Assembly: GCA_013694635.1 (NCBI GenBank)
Contig: JACDCA010000062.1
Coordinates: 1 to 9,677, forward strand
DNA length: 9,677 nt
Direction of reading: 5' to 3'
Source of the DNA: Acidobacteriota bacterium
Lineage (GTDB): Bacteria > Acidobacteriota > Vicinamibacteria > Vicinamibacterales > 2-12-FULL-66-21
Below the pieces are notes generated by a model, which was not told the origin of the DNA, did not search any database, and saw nothing but the letters and a program-made list of their open reading frames with translations. Positions within the stretch are counted from its first letter, which is position 1. The number at the start of each line of letters is the position of its first letter. This document shows, piece by piece, positions 1 to 5,712 of the stretch. Made by a program: the position numbers and the translations under genes.

Positions 1-189
1 TCCTCGAGGCCCGAACGGGCGATCTCCTCGAGGCTTGAACGGGCGATCTCCTCGAGGCTTGAACGGACGGTCGCCTCGAGGCTTGAAGGGCCGGTCGCCT
101 TGGGGCTTGAAGGGTCGGCCACCCTCGGGCTTGAATGGACGATCGCTTCGCGGCTTGAAGGGCCGGTCCCCCTGCGGCTTGAACGGGCG
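1..189 (-). repeat. 24-bp tandem repeat encoding RPFKPxGD
   Basis: Eight consecutive in-frame units occur; the unit at the window edge is incomplete and carries RPFGPRG. Variation is mostly at codon 6 (Gln, Arg or Glu) and codon 7 (Gly or Ser). The copies nearest the edge are almost identical at the DNA level (CTCGAG-containing units), which suggests recent unit duplication, while the copies nearer the domain have drifted. It is coding repeat DNA, not a CRISPR: there are no unique spacers. Confidence 0.85.
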
Positions 190-570
190 ACCGCCGGCCG
201 GCCGGGCCGGTCGCTCTCCCTGGGCGCCTCCACCCTGCTCTTCGATGCGATCGCGCCGCGCCCTCGCCGTGAAGCGCTGACGCTTGACGTCGCGTGGCAC
301 CTTGAAACGGTCGCGCGGGTCCTTGTGCTCTCCGCCGGGCCGCCAGTCGGCGCCTCTGCGCTCGCGCCCCTCGCGCTCCATGCGCAGCGCCATCGACGCC
401 GCCTCTTCCGACGGCCACAGCTTGCCGCGCGCGAACCACATCAGCACCGCATCCGGCTGCTTCGATTGCAGCTGCTTCAGCGTCGGCAGTAGCTCGTCAC
501 TCGTCGCGGCGCGAAAGGCCGTTGGCTGCCCGCCCGCGATGATCGTCCAGTACGTAAACCGTGGAGGCAT
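1..570 (-). CDS. Hypothetical protein with basic octapeptide-repeat tail (partial, runs off the left edge)
   Basis: This reading frame is open from ATG at 570 to the window edge, giving 190 codons without a stop, so the C-terminus is missing. I do not recognise a named family. The N-terminal ~60 residues (MPPRFTYWTI..., then DELLPTLKQLQSKQPDA and MWFARGKLWPSEEAA) look like a small folded domain. A charged Arg-rich linker follows. From about residue 128 there are eight tandem copies of an 8-residue unit, RPFKPxGD, encoded by a 24-bp DNA repeat (1-189). The tail is strongly basic, rich in Pro and Gly, and probably disordered, so RNA or DNA binding is a plausible guess but is not shown. A GGAAG sequence lies about 12 nt before the ATG. 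The gene begins 31 bp after the NtrC-type regulator stop on the same strand, so the two are probably co-transcribed. Confidence 0.72.
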   Translation of the reverse strand, partial: MPPRFTYWTIIAGGQPTAFRAATSDELLPTLKQLQSKQPDAVLMWFARGKLWPSEEAASMALRMEREGRERRGADWRPGGEHKDPRDRFKVPRDVKRQRFTARARRDRIEEQGGGAQGERPARPAGGRPFKPQGDRPFKPRSDRPFKPEGGRPFKPQGDRPFKPRGDRPFKPRGDRPFKPRGDRPFGPRG

Positions 571-601
571 CTGTCTGTGTGTCTTCCGTGTTGCGCTGTG
601 G

Positions 602-2026
602 CTAGTGCTTAGCCGCGGCGGGCGGCTCGAGGCGCTTCAGTTTTTCGATGAGCGTCGTGCGTTTCAGGTTCAGGAGCTTGGCCGCCTGCCGCTTGTTTCC
701 CTGCGTGCGCTCCAGCGAGCGCCGGATCAGCGACAGCTCCACCGCTTCGATGTACCGGTCGAAGTCGACCCCTTCGTCGGGAAACCAGACCTGCGAATCA
801 CCCGCGGCATCCGGCTGATTCTGCAGTTCGCGCGTGAGGTCGGTGACCTCGATCTGGGACCGCCCCGCGGAAAACGCGAGCGCGCGCTCGACGGCGTTTT
901 CGAGCTGCCGGATGTTGCCGGGCCACGAATACGCCATGAGGTGCCGCATCGCCTCCTGCGACATCGTGACGACGCCGCGTCCGGAGTCCTGGGTCAGGCG
1001 TTCCAGGAAATGCTGCACGAGCAGCGGAATGTCCTCGCGGCGTTCGCGCAGCGACGGCAACTGCACCGGGATCACGTTCAGCCGGTAGAACAGATCCTCG
1101 CGGAACGTGCCTTCCGCGACCATCTTCGTGAGATCGGAGTGCGTCGCGGCGATGACGCGCACATCGATCTTGACCGTGTGCGATTCGCCGACGCGTTCGA
1201 ACTCGCGCTCCTGGAGGACGCGGAGCAGCTTCGACTGCAGCGCGGGGCTCATCGTCCCGACTTCGTCGAGGAATAACGTGCCCTTGTGCGCCTGCTCGAG
1301 CCGCCCCTGGCGGTTGCCGACGGCGCCGGTGAACGCGCCGCGCACATGACCGAACAGCTCCGCTTCGAGCAGGGTCTCCGGGATCGCGCTGCAGTTCAGT
1401 GCCGCGAAACGGTTGTTGCGCCGCGGGCTGTTGTGGTGAATCGCCCGCGCGGCGAGCTCCTTCCCCGTCCCGGTCTCACCGGTGATCAGGATCGTGCTCG
1501 ACGTGGCCGCGACGGTTTCGAGCAGCTGAAACAGCTCCCGCATCGGCCGGCTGCGGCCGACGATCCCGTCAAACTTGTAGCGCTCCTCGAGCTGCGATCT
1601 GAGATACGCGTTTTCGGACTTCAGGCGCCGCTGCTCGATCGCGGACCGCAGCACGTGCATCAAAGCATCGAACTGAAACGGCTTGGCAATGAAGTCGGAG
1701 GCGCCGTGCTTGATCGCATCGACCGCGTCCTTCACCGTCCCGTAGCCGGTGATGACGATGGCGATCAGCTCCGGGTAACGCTCGAGGGCGGCCTCGAGCA
1801 CCTGGCGTCCGTTGATGCCGGGGAGCTTGAGATCGGTGATCAGGACATCGAAGGCGAACGAGGCGAGCCGTTCGAGGGCATCCTCGCCGTTGCTGGCCTG
1901 CTCCACGACGAATCCATGGTCGGCCAGCCGCTCTGCGATTGCCTCGCGAAGCGAGACTTCGTCGTCGACGATCAGCAGGTGTTTTGGATTTTCGGACATT
2001 CGAAGGCGCGGGCGGTATTTTGACAC
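602..2026 (-). CDS. NtrC-family sigma-54-dependent response regulator
   Basis: This is a complete three-domain regulator of about 474 aa. The N-terminal receiver domain has the acidic pair (IVDDE), the phospho-acceptor Asp in TDLKLPG near residue 65, and the Lys of AKPF. The central AAA+ domain carries Walker A GETGTGKE (~183-190), the sigma-54 contact loop GAFTGA (~230-235), and Walker B LFLDEV (~251-256). The C-terminal Fis-type HTH contains NKRQAAKLLNLKRTTLIEKLKRL. Phosphorylation should drive ATP-dependent opening of sigma-54 promoters. I chose GTG 2026 because GGAGG at 2036-2040 lies 9 nt upstream; GTG 2032 and ATG 1999 are alternatives, and ATG 1999 has no visible ribosome site. No partner kinase is adjacent on this strand; the NtrB-like hybrid kinase at 3658-5178 is one candidate. 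Likely targets are the two -24/-12 promoters in this window. Confidence 0.93.
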   Translation of the reverse strand: MSKYRPRLRMSENPKHLLIVDDEVSLREAIAERLADHGFVVEQASNGEDALERLASFAFDVLITDLKLPGINGRQVLEAALERYPELIAIVITGYGTVKDAVDAIKHGASDFIAKPFQFDALMHVLRSAIEQRRLKSENAYLRSQLEERYKFDGIVGRSRPMRELFQLLETVAATSSTILITGETGTGKELAARAIHHNSPRRNNRFAALNCSAIPETLLEAELFGHVRGAFTGAVGNRQGRLEQAHKGTLFLDEVGTMSPALQSKLLRVLQEREFERVGESHTVKIDVRVIAATHSDLTKMVAEGTFREDLFYRLNVIPVQLPSLRERREDIPLLVQHFLERLTQDSGRGVVTMSQEAMRHLMAYSWPGNIRQLENAVERALAFSAGRSQIEVTDLTRELQNQPDAAGDSQVWFPDEGVDFDRYIEAVELSLIRRSLERTQGNKRQAAKLLNLKRTTLIEKLKRLEPPAAAKH

Positions 2027-2064
2027 CCCCACCCCCCTCCGTCAAACTCCCGGCACGAGAGGTC

Positions 2065-2092
2065 TAATGCGCTCGTGAATCTCTTCCGATAA
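2065..2092 (+). promoter_or_regulatory. Sigma-28 (FliA/SigD)-like promoter
   Basis: TAAT at 2065-2068 and TCCGATAA at 2085-2092 are separated by 16 nt. The FliA/SigD consensus is TAAA-N15(14-16)-GCCGATAA, so the -10 octamer matches at 7 of 8 positions and the -35 at 3 of 4. Transcription would start near 2099, leaving only about 5 nt before ATG 2104. A plain sigma-70 reading (GATAAT as -10) is possible but has no good -35. A FliA-type sigma gene lies 650 bp downstream. Confidence 0.4.
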
Positions 2093-2103
2093 TTCCAGCG
2101 AAT

Positions 2104-2304
2104 ATGAACACTGAACGAAAGACCCTTTCGATCATGAAGGCGTGCGAAACGGTCGGCGTCAGCCGGCGCACGATTTACAACTGGATTGCGGGCGGCAAGG
2201 TCGAATACGTGCGGACCGCTGGAGGTTCCGTGCGGATCTTTGCCGATTCGCTCTGGCGTGAGCCGGCACAAACGCCGCAGCTCACGCGCAAAGAAGCTTC
2301 ATGA
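2104..2304 (+). CDS. Small MerR/excisionase-type helix-turn-helix protein
   Basis: This 66-aa protein is almost entirely one DNA-binding domain. TLSIMKACETVGVSRRTIYNWIAGGKVEY gives the helix-turn-helix, and VRTAGGSVRIFADSLWR is the short wing typical of excisionase/MerR-like mini-domains. There is no effector domain, so it is likely a dimeric DNA-binding adaptor or transcription factor. ATG 2104 is preferred because ATG 2134 would cut off the first strand and helix; no clear Shine-Dalgarno sequence is visible, and the predicted leader is very short. The stop (TGA 2302-2304) overlaps the next start as ATGA, so both products should be made in similar amounts. It is divergent from the NtrC-type gene, with about 77 bp between the starts. 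Confidence 0.8.
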   Translation: MNTERKTLSIMKACETVGVSRRTIYNWIAGGKVEYVRTAGGSVRIFADSLWREPAQTPQLTRKEAS

Positions 2305-2537
2305 CGGGGGATTTTGGCTTGCTCTTTCATCGCCTCAACAATCAGCTCGGCATCATCCTCGCCAACGCGGAACTGCTCGAAGCGAAAGCGGGAGACGAAC
2401 CGGAGCGCGCGCGCGCCTCTCAGGTCGTCCTCAGCGTGCTCGACGCGATGGCAACAGCGCGCGAAATCCGCCTTCGCGTCCGCGACGAGGAAAGCCAAAA
2501 TTCCGTCACGCAATCACAGAAATCGTCAAATCGTTGA
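2301..2537 (+). CDS. Stand-alone histidine-kinase H-box (DHp-like) mini-protein
   Basis: This 78-aa protein starts by a 4-nt ATGA overlap with the HTH gene. Residues 7-25 (LLFHRLNNQLGIILANAEL) closely resemble the H-box of NtrB-type kinases, for example AHELNNPLATILTWAE in the hybrid kinase of this same window: His10 sits at the phospho-acceptor place, followed by LNNxL. Residues 34-60 would form the second helix of a dimerisation/histidine-phosphotransfer hairpin. No N, G1 or G2 ATP-binding boxes follow, and the last ~16 residues are polar. It cannot be a kinase by itself. It could be a phosphotransfer intermediate, a decoy or inhibitor of a kinase or response regulator, or simply a dimer module for the HTH protein. 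Functional assignment is inference; the H-box resemblance is visible. Confidence 0.72.
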   Translation: MTGDFGLLFHRLNNQLGIILANAELLEAKAGDEPERARASQVVLSVLDAMATAREIRLRVRDEESQNSVTQSQKSSNR

Positions 2538-2624
2538 CCGCAAAACGCATCGAGCTCGCCGCCACTGCACCCTCCTGCACGCCCTTTCTCAGACGCAAGT
2601 TGTGCAATTGAAGGCACTTACGGC

Positions 2625-2655
2625 AGAAGCGTAAACCTGGACAGTTTTCGCTTTT
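2625..2655 (+). terminator. Terminator-like hairpin (or activator palindrome)
   Basis: The arms AAGCGTAAAC (2627-2636) and GTTTTCGCTT (2644-2653) pair with one T-T mismatch around a 7-nt loop. G-T and A-T pairs extend the base, and the 3' side runs into TTTTAATT. It sits between the H-box gene and the sigma-54 promoter of the next gene, so it may end the upstream transcript. Its centre, about 57 bp upstream of the predicted start site, would also permit a role as a binding palindrome for a sigma-54 activator. Confidence 0.4.
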
Positions 2656-2670
2656 AATTCGCTTCAGCTT

Positions 2671-2686
2671 TGGTACCGCCGTTGCC
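2671..2686 (+). promoter_or_regulatory. Sigma-54 (-24/-12) promoter upstream of the FliA-like sigma gene
   Basis: TGGTACCGCCGTTGCC matches the sigma-54 pattern TGGCACG-N4-TTGCW. The GG (2672-2673) and GC (2684-2685) elements have the required 12-nt phasing, and TTGC is exact. Transcription would start near 2697, about 45 nt before ATG 2742 and upstream of its GGAGG ribosome site. An NtrC-type activator gene is nearby. The match is from pattern only. Confidence 0.55.
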
Positions 2687-2697
2687 CTACAGCGTCT

Positions 2698-2717
2698 CGC
2701 CGGCACCGACGCCGGCG
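2698..2717 (+). other. GC-rich hairpin in the 5' leader of the sigma-factor mRNA
   Basis: CGCCGGC (2698-2704) and GCCGGCG (2711-2717) form a perfect 7-bp stem around a 6-nt loop. It starts at about +2 from the predicted sigma-54 start site and ends 10 nt before the GGAGG at 2727-2731. This placement is typical of a 5' stabilising stem; a regulatory role is possible but not shown. Confidence 0.4.
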
Positions 2718-2741
2718 CAGGATTCTGGAGGACAACAACCG

Positions 2742-3653
2742 ATGCAGCGCCAGCCACTCGCCGCCAGCCAGCGTGACCGGATAGCCGCCGGCCTTCCCTT
2801 CGTCGAATCACTTGCTCGCCGCGTGGCGTCGTCGATGCCGCATTCGATCGAGCTGAGCGATCTCGTCCAGGACGGCATGATCGGACTGATCGACGCCGCC
2901 AAGCGGTATGACGACTCGCGGGGCATCAAGTTCGAGACCTTTGCCGAACGTCGCGTGCGCGGCGCCATGATCGACGCGCTGCGGCGAGATGCGTGGCCAC
3001 GGGGCGTCCGCCGGCAGCGGCGGGAGCTCGAGGCGGCGCGCGAGCAGCTGCGCCGGGAACTTGGCGCGGAGCCCTCGCTGGCGGATCTTGCGGCGCGGCT
3101 CGGCTCGGACGAAACGCGGCTCGGAAAGACGATCGTCAGGATCAATACGATCGAGAGCACGTCGCCGCTGTCTGCCGGGGACAACGTCGATGGATCATCG
3201 CTGCCGCCGGCGCTGTGCCCATCGGAACCGATCGCACCCGACCGCGCCTATGAATCGCGCGAGAGCCGCGACCGGATTCGTGGTGCGATTGCCACGCTGC
3301 CTCCACGCGAGCGCAAGGTCATCGGTCTCTATTACTACGGCGAAGCAACCATGAAGGAAATCGGGACGGCGATCGGCGTGAACGAGTCGCGCGTCTCGCA
3401 GCTGCACGCGCGGGCGATCCATCGGCTGAAGAAGGCACTTGGCGCTGAATGCGGCCACTCCCCGGTCATCGACTTCCAGAGCACGATGCGACGCATCCGC
3501 ATGGCCAGGGAGGAGACCGGTATCACTCGCGGCCGCGTGCTCGAGTACAGAACGCCGGCCGACAATACGGCCGCGGCTCGAAAGGTTGCGGTGCCGGCGC
3601 AGAAGCGCATGAAGACCGTCGCGCCGCAGCGCGCCGTTGCGTCGGCGCGTTAG
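2742..3653 (+). CDS. FliA/WhiG-type (sigma-28 family) RNA polymerase sigma factor
   Basis: This 303-aa alternative sigma factor has the three-region layout of the FliA/SigD/WhiG group. Region 2 contains LPFVESLARRVA, IELSDLVQDGMIGLIDAAKRYDD, and the promoter-recognition stretch KFETFAERRVRGAMIDALR. Region 3 is around RRQRRELEAAREQLRRELGAEPSLADLAARLG. Region 4 is LPPRERKVIGLYYYGEATMKEIG followed by GVNESRVSQLHARAIHRLKK. FliA proteins usually end soon after region 4 (about 240 aa); this one has about 65 extra basic residues. ATG 2742 is chosen because GGAGG at 2727-2731 lies 10 nt upstream, and because the more distal TTG 2670 would precede the predicted sigma-54 start site. It converges with the hybrid kinase (4-bp gap). 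No flagellar gene is in the window, so its regulon may not be motility. Confidence 0.92.
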   Translation: MQRQPLAASQRDRIAAGLPFVESLARRVASSMPHSIELSDLVQDGMIGLIDAAKRYDDSRGIKFETFAERRVRGAMIDALRRDAWPRGVRRQRRELEAAREQLRRELGAEPSLADLAARLGSDETRLGKTIVRINTIESTSPLSAGDNVDGSSLPPALCPSEPIAPDRAYESRESRDRIRGAIATLPPRERKVIGLYYYGEATMKEIGTAIGVNESRVSQLHARAIHRLKKALGAECGHSPVIDFQSTMRRIRMAREETGITRGRVLEYRTPADNTAAARKVAVPAQKRMKTVAPQRAVASAR

Positions 3654-3657
3654 GCGC

Positions 3658-5178
3658 TCAGGCAATCAACTCGGACGCATTACGGAGGAGGTCCTTCAGC
3701 CGGAACGGCTTCGCGAGCCACCGGCACCCCGACTCCTCGAGAAACCGTTCTGCGTCCGTGCCTGCAACGTCTCCGGTGACGAACAGGATGCGCCGCGCGA
3801 GCCGCGCGTTCCTGACCAACAGTTCGCGATAGAACGACGGGCCGTCGAGCCTCGGCATCTTGAGGTCGCAGACGATCAGGTCGTAGGCACGCGCATCCAC
3901 ACGCTCGAGCGCTTCGATGCCGTCGCCGGCGCGATCGACGATGAACCCCGCGTCCACGAGGGCTTCGGCCACGGCGTCTCCGAGCGCGGCCTCGTCCTCG
4001 ACCACCAGCACGGTGGCGCCCGCGGCCTTCGCGGGTGGCGCGAACGTCCGTTCGGGTGGTTTCGGCAGCGGCGGTTTCAGCGCCGCGTCGGTGACCGGCA
4101 TTTCGACGTAGAACGACGCGCCGCGGCCCGGCTGCGACTTCACGGTTATCCGTCCTCCGTGCTCCTGCACGATCGCATACGCAACCGTGAGGCCGAGCCC
4201 GGTGCCTTTCCCCACTTCCTTCGTCGTGAAAAACGGATCGAAGATGCGCGGCTGCACTTCGTCCGGCACCCCCGGCCCATCGTCATTCACCTCGAGGATC
4301 ACCGCGTCGCGCTCGGCGTCGTGCCAAGTGCGGAGGATCAGCGTTCCCCGTCCGTTGGCGGCGACCATCGCCTGCTCTGCGTTGATGACGAGATTGAGCA
4401 GCACCTGCTGCATCTGGTGCGGATCCGCAAAGACCTGTGGAAGACCGGCGGCGAGCGCATCGATGATCGTGACATTCGTCAGCCGCTGCTCGTAGGCCCG
4501 CAGGGACAATGTTTCGCGGACGATCTGATTCACATCGACCATGGCGCGCGTCGTGTGGCGCTTGCGTGCGAAGGTGAGCAGGTTGCGGACGATGCGGGCG
4601 GCGCGCTCGGACTCGGCGAGGATGGTCTCCAGGCCCCGGCGCGTCTGGTCGTCTGCGGGTTGCTGGGCCAGGCGCTCGGCCCACGTGAGAATCGTCGCCA
4701 GGGGATTGTTCAGCTCGTGTGCGACGCCAGAAATCGTCTGGCCGAGCGCCGCGAGTTTCTCCGCCTGGAGCAGCTGGTGGTACAGGTCGCGCGCCTGGTC
4801 CTCGAGGCGCTTGCGCTCGCTGACGTCGCGCATCAGCGCCTGCACGCGCAGCGCGCTTCCCTCGTGCTCCGCGTGGGCTGTCACCTCCACCCACATCGGA
4901 GCGCGGTCCGCGCGCCTGAGACGGAGGAGGTAATCAGACAGCGACTGGTCGCGGGAGAGGCGCTCGATGAAGGCGGCGCGCGCCTGAACGTCCACGAACC
5001 GGTCCTCGTCGAAGGGGCGGACGTCTTCCACCGGGGTCTCGCCGGCGTAGCCGAACATCAATTTGAGATGAGGATTGGCGAACGACGTCAGCGTGCCGTC
5101 GTCGCGCAACACGCCGATGTAGACCCCCTCGTGGACGGCTTCGAAGAGACGCGCGAATTCCCGCCGTTCCACGGTCAC
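3658..5178 (-). CDS. Hybrid sensor histidine kinase (PAS-HisKA-HATPase-REC)
   Basis: This 506-aa cytoplasmic kinase has no membrane segments. A PAS domain (~7-118, ending in the MRDVSERKRLE linker) is followed by a HisKA domain with phospho-acceptor His154 in AHELNNPLATIL. The ATPase domain has the N-box QVLLNLVINAEQAM (~258-271), G1 NDDGPGVP, F-box FDPFFTTK, and G2 GKGTGLGL (~324-330). After a Pro/Ala linker (~365-387) comes a receiver domain with the acidic pair VVEDE, Asp438 in CDLKMP, and Lys in LAKPF. The H-box is of the NtrB kind that pairs with NtrC-type regulators, such as the one at 602-2026. The start is GTG 5178, whose GTGA overlaps the stop of the upstream lipoprotein frame (TGA 5175-5177). 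No separate Shine-Dalgarno sequence is visible, which suggests translation coupled to the lipoprotein. Confidence 0.93.
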   Translation of the reverse strand: MTVERREFARLFEAVHEGVYIGVLRDDGTLTSFANPHLKLMFGYAGETPVEDVRPFDEDRFVDVQARAAFIERLSRDQSLSDYLLRLRRADRAPMWVEVTAHAEHEGSALRVQALMRDVSERKRLEDQARDLYHQLLQAEKLAALGQTISGVAHELNNPLATILTWAERLAQQPADDQTRRGLETILAESERAARIVRNLLTFARKRHTTRAMVDVNQIVRETLSLRAYEQRLTNVTIIDALAAGLPQVFADPHQMQQVLLNLVINAEQAMVAANGRGTLILRTWHDAERDAVILEVNDDGPGVPDEVQPRIFDPFFTTKEVGKGTGLGLTVAYAIVQEHGGRITVKSQPGRGASFYVEMPVTDAALKPPLPKPPERTFAPPAKAAGATVLVVEDEAALGDAVAEALVDAGFIVDRAGDGIEALERVDARAYDLIVCDLKMPRLDGPSFYRELLVRNARLARRILFVTGDVAGTDAERFLEESGCRWLAKPFRLKDLLRNASELIA

Positions 5179-5684
5179 GGGTGGTTGGACGACCCGTGCG
5201 GAGGATGAGGCGTGGGTGTGATGAACCGGTATTTCGTCTTGTAGTTCTCTTCGATGGCGGAACGGATCTCGCCGAGCGGCCTGCCGGCATTGTGCAGCTG
5301 CATCGCGTCACGCGCGACATCTATGCAGATGGCTCACCCCATGCCGTGGAGGTCCCACGTCGGCTTGCCCGACGCGTCGCGCGACGACACGAAGCAGTCG
5401 TCGTTGCCGACGTGGCCGCTCGCCTGGCATCCGCAGAAGCAGGGCACATACTGCAGCACATCGGGCCGCCGTCCGGCGAAGTCGTACACCGCCTGCACCA
5501 CTTCGATTGGACGCGGCAGCTGATATTGCGGCGGTGGCAGCGGCGGCAACGATCCGCCGTAGATCTGGCGTGTCGAGGTTTTCGTCGGCGCCGCCGAAGC
5601 GTCCGGTGTTTTCTCCGACGAGCAACCCGTCACGAGAAGACAACCCGCGGCGATGAGCGGCAGCATCCCGAGGCGCGTATTCAC
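5175..5684 (-). CDS. PCYCGC/CYCXC-type lipoprotein, candidate selenoprotein (TGA at 5334-5336 read as Sec)
   Basis: The frame encodes 169 residues if the internal TGA is read through. From GTG 5684, residues 1-20 are a lipoprotein signal with lipobox VTG-C21. A Pro-rich linker follows, then the core: PCFCGC (Cys82, 84, 86), GHVGNDDCF (His91, Cys97), WDLHGMG, TGA as residue 117, then AIC (Cys120), DVARDAMQLHNAGRPLGEIR and an alpha-helical end. PCYCGC-type proteins carry Cys at the TGA position, as part of HGxxCxxC; here it would be UxxC, a redox-type motif. The frame after TGA has no further stop until TGA 5175-5177, which overlaps the kinase GTG. A SECIS-like hairpin follows the TGA. Function is unknown; an extracytoplasmic thiol/selenol redox or metal-binding role is inferred. 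ATG 5720 (GGAG upstream) is an alternative start but gives a long n-region and overlaps the divergent gene. An ordinary caller would stop at 5334. Confidence 0.78.
5298..5333 (-). promoter_or_regulatory. SECIS-like hairpin immediately 3' of the in-frame TGA
   Basis: On the coding (minus) strand, CTGCAT (5328-5323) pairs perfectly with ATGCAG (5303-5298). Inside, GTC (5318-5316) pairs with GAC (5309-5307) around the loop GCGCGT; an alternative inner stem is TCGCG/CGCGA with loop CGTGA. The outer stem begins 5 nt after the TGA, and the apical loop lies 19-24 nt after it with G at its first position. This fits the general bacterial SECIS arrangement (stem-loop directly downstream, loop about 16-37 nt from UGA, a G in the first two loop bases). 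The stem also encodes protein, so chance pairing in GC-rich DNA is possible. Confidence 0.5.
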
Positions 5685-5712
5685 GCGCTCGATCTTAACG
5701 TAATCTTTCTGG

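Noticed and set aside
1..189. CRISPR-like array
   Set aside because: The 24-bp repeats are contiguous without spacers and keep a coding frame.
284..2023. Long plus-strand frames (284-1276 and 1286-2023) opposite the regulator
   Set aside because: They are antisense to the NtrC-type gene and the repeat protein, show no recognisable domain, and are the usual open mirror frames of GC-rich genes.
2670..2741. Upstream TTG start for the sigma factor
   Set aside because: It lies before the predicted sigma-54 start site, lacks a ribosome site, and adds a Pro-rich non-family stretch; ATG 2742 has GGAGG 10 nt upstream.
3637..5208. A 523-codon plus-strand frame opposite the hybrid kinase
   Set aside because: It mirrors a kinase with all motifs intact; the Arg/His/Gly-rich translation has no domain pattern.
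5334..5336. Simple nonsense mutation or true gene end at this TGA
   Set aside because: The frame is kept for 52 codons with family-like sequence and ends exactly at the kinase start; TGA replaces a family Cys and a hairpin follows. A point error cannot be fully excluded without reads or Sec genes.
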